From NCBI GenBank assembly GCA_910578805.1, contig CAJTRS010000003.1, positions 82,819-103,748 on the forward strand: a stretch of 20,930 bases of DNA. Direction: 5' to 3'. Source of the stretch: an uncultured Muribaculaceae bacterium. GTDB lineage: Bacteria > Bacteroidota > Bacteroidia > Bacteroidales > Muribaculaceae. A program made the position numbers and the translations under genes. Each line of letters begins with the position of its first letter. The stretch's first letter is position 1. This document shows positions 7,871 through 13,707 of the stretch, piece after piece. A model generated the notes under the pieces. It saw nothing but the letters and a program-made list of their open reading frames with translations. It was not told the origin of the DNA and ran no database searches.

Positions 7871-9631
7871 CTATAGAGTTGTATTGCCTGTTATTTCTCC
7901 CGCGTTTGCCACCCACTGCTTCACATCATCGATGGTGGCTACGGGCAGACCGAGCTTGAATTTCTTGTTTAGTCCGCAGAGATCCTGCTGGAGTTTTCCG
8001 GCCGAAGCCGCACCTCCGAGCTGCTGCACGGTGAGCACACCGAGCTTATGAAGCGGGGCTACCCAGCATTCGGGCACACCTACCTTGGCAAAAGCCTCGG
8101 CATTGTCACGCTTCATGACCTTTTCGGGACGCATCTGGGGGAAGAAGAGAACCTCCTGTATTGTGGTCTGTCCGGTCATGAGCATCACCAAACGGTCCAT
8201 ACCAATGCCCATACCCGATGTGGGTGGCATGCCGTATTCAAGCGCGCGTATGAAATCCTTGTCTATGATCATGGCCTCGTCGTCACCCTTTTCACCCAGA
8301 CGCATCTGCTCCACAAAGCGCTCATACTGGTCTATCGGATCGTTAAGTTCCGAATAGGCATTGGCAAGTTCCTTGCCGTTGACCATCAGCTCGAAGCGTT
8401 CGGTCAGTTCCGGATTATTACGGTGACGCTTGGTGAGAGGCGACATCTCTATGGGGTAGTCTATGATAAATGTGGGCTGTATGTAATTGCCCTCGCACTT
8501 CTCACCGAATATCTCATCGATCAGTTTACCTTTGCCCAACGACGGGTCAACCTCTATGCCCAGAGTGGCGCATACGCCGCGAAGCTGCTCTTCGTCCATG
8601 CCGGTGATATCTATGCCGGTATGCTCCTTGATGGCATCGATCATGGTCACGCGGCGGAAAGGCGCCTTGAACGATATGACATTGTCGCCCACCTTAACAT
8701 CAGTGGTGCCGTTGACGTCCATACATATTTTTTCGAGCATGCGCTCGGTGAAATCCATCATCCAGTTGTAGTCCTTGTAGGCCACATAAATCTCCATACA
8801 GGTAAACTCTGGATTGTGGGTGCGGTCCATACCCTCGTTACGGAAGTTTTTCGAGAACTCATATACACCCTCGAAACCGCCTACAATCAGACGCTTGAGA
8901 TACAGTTCATTGGCTATACGCAGATACAGGGGTATGTCAAGAGCATTGTGGTGCGTGATAAACGGACGTGCCGAGGCGCCGCCGGGTATTGACTGGAGTA
9001 TCGGCGTTTCCACCTCCATGTAACCGTTGGAGTTGAAAAACTCACGCATGGAGTTATACACCTTTGTACGCTTGATGAATATCTCCTTGACTCCGTCATT
9101 GACCACCAGGTCCACATAGCGGCGGCGATAACGCAGTTCGGGGTCATCGAAAGCATCGTAAGTAACCCCGTCCTTCACCTTTACGATGGGAAGGGGGCGC
9201 AACGACTTCGAGAGCACTGTGATCTCGCGGGCATGAATGGTTATCTCGCCCATCTGCGTACGGAACACAAATCCTTTCACGCCTATGAAATCACCTATGT
9301 CAAGCAGTTTTTTCAGAACCACATTGTAAAAGTCCTTGTTCTCGTCCGGACAAAGATCGTCGCGGCTCACATACACCTGTATGCGGCCTTCGCTGTCCTG
9401 AATTTCGAGAAACGAAGCCTTGCCCATGATGCGGCGGCTCATGATGCGGCCTGCCACACACACCTCCCGCTGAGGCGCGTCATCGGCAAATGTGGCTTTT
9501 ATCTCTTCGGTATGACCCGTGACCGGATATTCGGCTGCGGGATATGGTTCGATGCCAAGACGGCGCATCTCTTCGAGACTGCCGCGGCGCACTATTTCCT
9601 GTTCACTGAGTTCAAGTATATTTATTGCCAT
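7871..9631 (-). CDS. lysS: Lysyl-tRNA synthetase, class II, with C-terminal extension
   Basis: This 586-residue enzyme attaches lysine to tRNA-Lys. It has an OB-fold anticodon-binding domain (about 55-140), then the class II catalytic core (about 160-505) with motif 2 FRNEGMDRTHNPEFT (263-277) and motif 3 GMGIGMDRLVMLMTG (473-487). About 80 further residues (507-586) follow the core and are absent from the ~505-residue E. coli enzyme. The frame extends 13 codons upstream to a Met at 9670, but the Met at 9631 gives the usual N-terminus (MAINILELSEQEIVRR) and leaves room for a promoter whose -7 element at 9668-9675 would lie inside the longer version. It heads lysS-gpsA-pgi. Function is certain; only the start is inferred. 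Confidence 0.97.
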   Translation of the reverse strand: MAINILELSEQEIVRRGSLEEMRRLGIEPYPAAEYPVTGHTEEIKATFADDAPQREVCVAGRIMSRRIMGKASFLEIQDSEGRIQVYVSRDDLCPDENKDFYNVVLKKLLDIGDFIGVKGFVFRTQMGEITIHAREITVLSKSLRPLPIVKVKDGVTYDAFDDPELRYRRRYVDLVVNDGVKEIFIKRTKVYNSMREFFNSNGYMEVETPILQSIPGGASARPFITHHNALDIPLYLRIANELYLKRLIVGGFEGVYEFSKNFRNEGMDRTHNPEFTCMEIYVAYKDYNWMMDFTERMLEKICMDVNGTTDVKVGDNVISFKAPFRRVTMIDAIKEHTGIDITGMDEEQLRGVCATLGIEVDPSLGKGKLIDEIFGEKCEGNYIQPTFIIDYPIEMSPLTKRHRNNPELTERFELMVNGKELANAYSELNDPIDQYERFVEQMRLGEKGDDEAMIIDKDFIRALEYGMPPTSGMGIGMDRLVMLMTGQTTIQEVLFFPQMRPEKVMKRDNAEAFAKVGVPECWVAPLHKLGVLTVQQLGGAASAGKLQQDLCGLNKKFKLGLPVATIDDVKQWVANAGEITGNTTL

Positions 9632-9667
9632 AAATTTATGTGATTTATGCTTTTTGTCAAATTTCTG

Positions 9668-9675
9668 CAAAAATA
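9668..9675 (-). promoter_or_regulatory. Candidate -7 element for lysS-gpsA-pgi
   Basis: On the minus strand this reads TATTTTTG, matching the Bacteroides -7 consensus TAnnTTTG. It lies 36 bases upstream of the lysS ATG, predicting a leader of about 30 bases. No good -33 TTTG occurs at the usual spacing, so support rests on one element and position. Confidence 0.5.
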
Positions 9676-9719
9676 CGCAAAAAATCGCATACCACCTTAC
9701 TTATATACGGATATTGCTC

Positions 9720-9727
9720 TAAATTTG
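9720..9727 (+). promoter_or_regulatory. Candidate -7 element for the small membrane protein gene
   Basis: The bases read TAAATTTG, an exact match to TAnnTTTG, 24 bases upstream of the ATG at 9752, predicting a leader of about 18 bases. It is divergent from, and about 45 bases away from, the lysS element. The -33 region is weak. Confidence 0.5.
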
Positions 9728-9751
9728 CATCTTATTAATAGTTTCGGGAAT

Positions 9752-10030
9752 ATGGATACGGCAAAAACACCCTCGCGCATGGCCTCATTGAAACGGTGGC
9801 TCGCATCGCTGTCATTCCGCACCGGCCTGATTGTGGGCGGTGTATGCATAATTTGTTACATACTGTCGTTCGCACAGATGCTGCTGCCCATATCGGCCAC
9901 AGCCAAGGGGGTGCTTTGGGTAGTGCTGTTCGGCATGGCCAAAGCCACACAATATACGGCATTGCTGATCATAGGCAAAGCGGGAATTACAAGAATCCGA
10001 GGATATTTCAGGCGCACGCGCTCAAGTTAG
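9752..10030 (+). CDS. Small membrane protein with two predicted helices, function unknown
   Basis: This 92-residue protein has a basic N-terminus (MDTAKTPSRMASLKRW), two hydrophobic segments (about 24-47, TGLIVGGVCIICYILSFAQM onward; about 53-78, including VLWVVLFGMAKATQY) and a basic C-terminal tail (ITRIRGYFRRTRSS). A hydrophobic hairpin with both ends cytoplasmic fits the positive-inside rule. ALLIIGKAGI followed by a basic tail loosely resembles the short 'transporter suffix' proteins found alone or fused to carriers; this is from memory and weak. An in-frame Met exists at 9647, but the Met at 9752 sits correctly behind a TAnnTTTG element and gives a compact protein. It is divergent from lysS, and its TAG interlocks with the TAA of the convergent glycosyltransferase (TTAG, 10027-10030). 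Confidence 0.72.
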   Translation: MDTAKTPSRMASLKRWLASLSFRTGLIVGGVCIICYILSFAQMLLPISATAKGVLWVVLFGMAKATQYTALLIIGKAGITRIRGYFRRTRSS

Positions 10031-11187
10031 CCCCCGTACAACGCCATAAGCCGGTCGTAGTAAGCACCTGAAGAAAACTTAGCCACCGAAGCACTCCTTA
10101 TGGCTGCATAGTCAAAACCGGCATTCCACGCATTTTCAACCGCTTCGGCAAGAGAGGCCGCATCGCCGCTACCAAACGTAAATCCGACACCATCTGCGAT
10201 AAGCTCGGGAATACCCCCTATTTCCGCACCTACCACCGGAGTACCCATACACAGCGATTCAATAACACTAAACGGATTGTTTTCATACCACTCCGATGTG
10301 ATAACCGAAAATCGTGACCTTGACATCAGTTCATACACTTCACCTCCCGATATCCGACCGAGAAACTCTATATTATCCGCTCCGTCATACCCGCGGCGAA
10401 GTTCTTCGGCCAAAGGTCCGTCACCGGCCACCTTCAGCCTGTAAGGCAATCGGGCCGCCACCTTTAGAAGAGTACGCACACCTTTCTCTTCCGACAAACG
10501 GCCTACATAACAGTAATATGGCTCTCTCGAGGACACTGCGGTATCACACTTCGACACATCGATAAAGTTATGGAGTGTAACCAATTTCGATTCACTGAAA
10601 CCACCCTGAAGCATCTTGCCTGCCATAAAACGGCTTGGACAGACAAAGTAATCGACATAAGAGTCCAACCGCTCGCGGTTCCATTTCTCGGCTTCACGCT
10701 TACCTATCCACGAGCCTATCTTTGAGCCTTTTATACATGAATATCTGAAACAATGCGACTTATCGCCGGAGAAGCAAAGTTCACAACTTTTGCCGTTGCG
10801 GAGACAATCGTAGCGCGGACAGAGCAATTTATAATCATGCACGGTCCACAGCACCTTTATGCCGCGCTCATGGGCAATCTGCGCAATCACAGGACTGAGT
10901 TGGGTGTGAATATTATTGAGGTGCACCACATCGGGTCTGAAATCATCGAGCAGCCGTGAGAACCCCTTTACCACTTTACTCGAACCGAACGGACGCACGA
11001 ACGCATCGAGCTTACTCATATTGGAAGGCCAATAGCCACTCCACGGACTCTCCTCGTTTTCGGGATACTGCATGGAATATACGGCCACCTCATGGCCTCT
11101 CTCCTTCAACAGACTCTCCAGGTTCATGGTATATGTGCAATCACCGCCGCGTCGGTAATAAAATTTATTACACAGAAGTATTCTCAT
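10027..11187 (-). CDS. Family 4 glycosyltransferase (GT-B fold)
   Basis: This 386-residue enzyme should transfer a sugar from a nucleotide donor onto a cell-surface glycan or other acceptor. The N-terminus NKFYYRRGGDCTYTMNLE (7-24) fits the glycine-rich GT4 loop. DVVHLNNIHTQLSP and TVHDYKLLCPRYDC follow in the acceptor domain. The donor domain has YVGRLSEEKGV (227-237) and the EX7E motif ENNPFSVIE (Glu302, Glu310), the hallmark of retaining GT4 enzymes. Six cysteines at 123, 128, 135, 138, 146 and 151 form a cluster seen in a GT4 subgroup, possibly metal-binding. No membrane segment is visible, so it is probably cytoplasmic or peripheral. It stands alone, with its own promoter divergent from rpsA and a tail overlapping the small membrane protein gene. 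Donor and acceptor are unknown. Confidence 0.9.
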   Translation of the reverse strand: MRILLCNKFYYRRGGDCTYTMNLESLLKERGHEVAVYSMQYPENEESPWSGYWPSNMSKLDAFVRPFGSSKVVKGFSRLLDDFRPDVVHLNNIHTQLSPVIAQIAHERGIKVLWTVHDYKLLCPRYDCLRNGKSCELCFSGDKSHCFRYSCIKGSKIGSWIGKREAEKWNRERLDSYVDYFVCPSRFMAGKMLQGGFSESKLVTLHNFIDVSKCDTAVSSREPYYCYVGRLSEEKGVRTLLKVAARLPYRLKVAGDGPLAEELRRGYDGADNIEFLGRISGGEVYELMSRSRFSVITSEWYENNPFSVIESLCMGTPVVGAEIGGIPELIADGVGFTFGSGDAASLAEAVENAWNAGFDYAAIRSASVAKFSSGAYYDRLMALYGG

Positions 11188-11224
11188 TTCGATATGATTA
11201 TCGGTAAGACAGGGTTAACTGTTG

Positions 11225-11255
11225 CAAATGTAACAAAAAAAATATCGGCGCACAA
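11225..11255 (-). promoter_or_regulatory. Promoter of the GT4 glycosyltransferase gene
   Basis: On the minus strand a TTG (11253-11255) is followed after 20 bases by TACATTTG (11225-11232), matching both Bacteroides elements at the accepted spacing. The -7 element lies 37 bases upstream of the ATG at 11187. It is back to back with the rpsA promoter, the two -33 elements being about 40 bases apart. Confidence 0.7.
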
Positions 11256-11294
11256 CACCACAGGCCAATAATAAAAAATAGACACGTAAAGTAA

Positions 11295-11324
11295 TTGTGA
11301 AATAGAAAATTATACCTATCTTTG
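11295..11324 (+). promoter_or_regulatory. Promoter of rpsA
   Basis: TTG at 11295-11297, 19 bases, then TATCTTTG at 11317-11324 match the Bacteroides -33/-7 consensus. The expected start site is about 11331, giving an A/T-rich untranslated leader of about 80 bases before the ATG at 11411. A leader of that length leaves room for autoregulation by S1, which is known in enterobacteria; here it is only a possibility. Confidence 0.75.
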
Positions 11325-11339
11325 CACCGCAATAGGACT

Positions 11340-11384
11340 ATGATTGCCGCTACGGTGGCGTCACAAACCGAAAGCAACTTATAA
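11340..11384 (+). other. Possible 14-codon upstream ORF in the rpsA leader
   Basis: ATG at 11340 opens a frame encoding MIAATVASQTESNL and stops with TAA at 11382-11384, 26 bases before the rpsA ATG. It would start only about 9 bases into the predicted transcript. A small CCG/CGG inverted repeat lies inside it. A chance ORF of this size is common, so translation is unproven. Confidence 0.25.
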
Positions 11385-11410
11385 TTAACCATATTTATTA
11401 ACTTTATTAA

Positions 11411-13204
11411 ATGACTGAAGAATTAAAAAATTCGCCCATCGAAGATTTCGACTGGGAAGCCTATGAGAAAGGAGATACTCAGGGCGAAAAGACTCGTGAA
11501 GAGCTCACCAAGACCTACGACGAGTCACTCAACACCGTCAAGGACAAGGACGTAATCGAAGGTACCATCATCGCCCTCAACAAGCGTGAGGCCGTGGTTA
11601 ACATCGGCTACAAGAGCGACGGCATTATCCCCATGAATGAATTCCGCTACAACCCCGAAATCAAGATTGGCGACACTGTAGAGGTATTCATCGAAAATCA
11701 GGAAGACAAAAAAGGTCAGCTGATCCTCTCTCACCGCAAGGCCCGCGCCGCCCGCTCATGGGAACGCGTAAACCAGGCTTTGGAAAACGACGAAATCATC
11801 AAGGGTTACATCAAGTGCCGCACAAAGGGTGGTATGATCGTAGATGTATTCGGTATCGAAGCATTCCTTCCCGGCTCTCAGATCGATGTGCGCCCGATCC
11901 GCGACTACGATATGTTCGTAGGCAAGACCATGGAATTCAAGGTCGTAAAAATCAATCAGGAATTCAAGAATGTGGTGGTATCGCACAAGGCTCTCATCGA
12001 GGCCGAGCTTGAAAAGCAGAAGAGCGAAATCATCGCCAAACTCGAAAAAGGCCAGGTACTCGAAGGTACTGTCAAGAACATCACCAGCTACGGTGCATTC
12101 ATCGATCTGGGAGGTGTCGATGGTCTTATACACATCACCGACCTTTCATGGGGCCGTGTCAACCACCCCGAAGAGGTGCTCCAGCTCGACCAGAAGCTCA
12201 ACGTGGTTATCCTCGACTTCGACGACGAGAAGAAGCGCATAGCCCTTGGTCTCAAGCAGCTCATGCCTCACCCCTGGGACGCCCTCGACGCCGATCTCAA
12301 AGTTGGCGACAAGGTCAAAGGCCGCGTAGTGGTTATGGCCGACTACGGTGCATTCATCGAGATAGCACCCGGCGTGGAAGGCCTGATCCACGTGAGCGAA
12401 ATGTCATGGAGCCAGCACCTGCGCTCTGCACAGGACTTCATGAAGGTGGGCGACGAGATCGAAGCCGTGATCCTCACACTCGACCGCGACGAACGCAAGA
12501 TGAGCCTCGGCATCAAGCAGCTTAAGAACGATCCCTGGGAAAACATCGAGACCAAATATCCCGTTGGCAGCAAGCACACCGCCAAGGTGCGCAACTTCAC
12601 CAACTTCGGTGTATTTGTGGAAATCGAAGAAGGCGTTGACGGCCTGATCCATATCAGCGACCTCAGCTGGACCAAGAAAATCAAGCACCCGAGCGAATTC
12701 ACTCAGATCGGTGCCGACATCGACGTACAGGTTCTGGAAATCGACAAGGACAACCGCCGTCTGTCACTCGGCCACAAGCAGCTCGAGGAAAACCCCTGGG
12801 AAGTATTTGAGACCATATTCACCAACGGCAGCATACACGAAGGCACCATAGTATCAATGGTAGAGAAAGGCGCCGTGATAGCACTCCCCTACGGTGTTGA
12901 AGGCTTTGCCACTCCCAAGCACCTCGTGAAAGAGGACGGAACTCAGGCTCAGGTTGACGAAAAGCTCAACTTCAAGGTTATCGAGTTCAACAAGGACAGC
13001 AAGCGCATCATTCTCTCGCACAGCCGCATATTCGAAGACGAAGCCAAGGCCGAACGCAACGAAGCCCGCAAGGCCAAGCGTGCCGCAGCCGCAAGCAAGC
13101 GTGCCGAAGAGACCCCCATGCTCAACCAGCCCATGGAAAAGGCCACTCTCGGTGACCTCGAAGCTCTTGCAGCCCTCAAGGAAAAACTTTCCGACAACAA
13201 GTAA
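11411..13204 (+). CDS. rpsA: 30S ribosomal protein S1, six S1 domains
   Basis: This 597-residue protein binds mRNA on the small ribosomal subunit and helps unfold and load messages, a role of special weight in Bacteroidetes, where Shine-Dalgarno sequences are mostly unused. Six S1 RNA-binding domains are visible at about 48-110, 128-192, 215-283, 300-371, 387-458 and 473-538. Domains 3-5 are the most alike, each with a YGAFI/FGVFV core, GLIH(I/V)S/T and a closing LGxKQL. Domains 1, 2 and 6 diverge, as usual for the family. An acidic N-terminus (1-47) and a Lys/Arg/Ala-rich stretch (about 545-567) flank the array. Codon use is strongly biased (few rare codons, many AAG and GAA/GAC), as expected of a highly expressed gene. 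It is monocistronic, between a strong promoter and a strong terminator. Confidence 0.97.
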   Translation: MTEELKNSPIEDFDWEAYEKGDTQGEKTREELTKTYDESLNTVKDKDVIEGTIIALNKREAVVNIGYKSDGIIPMNEFRYNPEIKIGDTVEVFIENQEDKKGQLILSHRKARAARSWERVNQALENDEIIKGYIKCRTKGGMIVDVFGIEAFLPGSQIDVRPIRDYDMFVGKTMEFKVVKINQEFKNVVVSHKALIEAELEKQKSEIIAKLEKGQVLEGTVKNITSYGAFIDLGGVDGLIHITDLSWGRVNHPEEVLQLDQKLNVVILDFDDEKKRIALGLKQLMPHPWDALDADLKVGDKVKGRVVVMADYGAFIEIAPGVEGLIHVSEMSWSQHLRSAQDFMKVGDEIEAVILTLDRDERKMSLGIKQLKNDPWENIETKYPVGSKHTAKVRNFTNFGVFVEIEEGVDGLIHISDLSWTKKIKHPSEFTQIGADIDVQVLEIDKDNRRLSLGHKQLEENPWEVFETIFTNGSIHEGTIVSMVEKGAVIALPYGVEGFATPKHLVKEDGTQAQVDEKLNFKVIEFNKDSKRIILSHSRIFEDEAKAERNEARKAKRAAAASKRAEETPMLNQPMEKATLGDLEALAALKEKLSDNK

Positions 13205-13244
13205 TCCGGCGCTCCACCCGGAGCAGGATTATCCATAAAACCAC

Positions 13245-13283
13245 ACACTCCGCACCGGCATTCCGGCTGCGGAGTGTTTTTTT
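13245..13283 (+). terminator. Rho-independent terminator of rpsA
   Basis: A 10-base-pair stem (ACACTCCGCA at 13245-13254 with TGCGGAGTGT at 13268-13277) is extended inside by CCGG-CATT-CCGG with one bulged C, and is followed directly by seven T (13277-13283). It lies 40 bases after the rpsA stop. The orientation of the T run assigns it to the plus strand. Confidence 0.92.
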
Positions 13284-13640
13284 ATATCACCAGCACCCGC
13301 GTAACACACCACCCATACATCTGCCCCGGACTGACGCCCGGAATTCATCAGTAAATCAAACAACACAACCACGGCACATGCCACCATTATGCTTACGAAA
13401 CAAATTACACAATCTCCATGAAAGAATCACCAGCACCGGACAATGACTGCAGACACACTACCCCCCTACATGGGACGGACGCACTTTCGTGCGTACCCTA
13501 AATCAAAATCCATATAGCCTGCCAACACACCTGCAGACAAGCCACAAAAACGGCCCACAGGGCCACTCCGCCTATCCGGCGGTTATCTTAGCGCGCAATA
13601 CTATACGCACGCGTCAACCACCACAGAGATAATGTAACAC
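13284..13640. other. 357-base gene-free spacer with short hairpins
   Basis: No convincing gene, tRNA or promoter is seen between the rpsA and secDF terminators. The stretch is unusually C- and A-rich on the plus strand and holds three short perfect inverted repeats: ACGCAC-TTTC-GTGCGT at 13479-13494 (flanked by GGG and CCC), GGCCC-ACA-GGGCC at 13552-13564, and CCGCC-TATCC-GGCGG at 13568-13582. Since it lies between converging terminators it should be little transcribed from either side. It may be decayed sequence or a repeat-type element. Confidence 0.5.
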
Positions 13641-13676
13641 AAAAAAATGCGGAGCGGCTTCAATAAGCCGCCCCGC
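13641..13676 (-). terminator. Rho-independent terminator of secDF
   Basis: On the minus strand a 12-base-pair stem (13665-13676 with 13649-13660, four-base loop ATTG) is followed by A and seven T (complement of 13641-13648). One position pairs as G-U in the minus-strand RNA but would be an A-C mismatch in the plus-strand RNA, which independently supports the minus orientation. It begins 31 bases after the secDF stop. Confidence 0.92.
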
Positions 13677-13707
13677 TATTGTCAGGGATTGAATTGACTG
13701 AGATTAA

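Noticed and set aside
8048..8992. A 314-codon open frame on the plus strand opposite lysS.
   Set aside because: It lies fully antisense to an unmistakable lysyl-tRNA synthetase and its translation has no family features; it results from the codon bias of the real gene.
9632..9670. Upstream start for lysS adding 13 residues.
   Set aside because: The added residues (MQKFDKKHKSHKF) are not family-like and the frame start falls inside the candidate -7 element.
9647..9751. Upstream start for the small membrane protein adding 35 residues.
   Set aside because: It would begin in the divergent promoter region; the Met at 9752 follows a proper TAnnTTTG element and precedes a basic N-terminus.
11198..11392. 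A 64-codon minus-strand frame between the glycosyltransferase and rpsA.
   Set aside because: It covers two back-to-back promoters and the rpsA leader, and its translation is Leu/Phe/Cys-rich, typical of A/T-rich noncoding DNA.
11411..13204. Internal near-repeats in rpsA considered as DNA repeats.
   Set aside because: They are the expected similarity among S1 domains 3-5 and not a mobile or tandem repeat.
13418..13501. A 27-codon ORF in the spacer after rpsA.
   Set aside because: No promoter or ribosome signal, no recognisable sequence, and it runs through a hairpin; the size is expected by chance.
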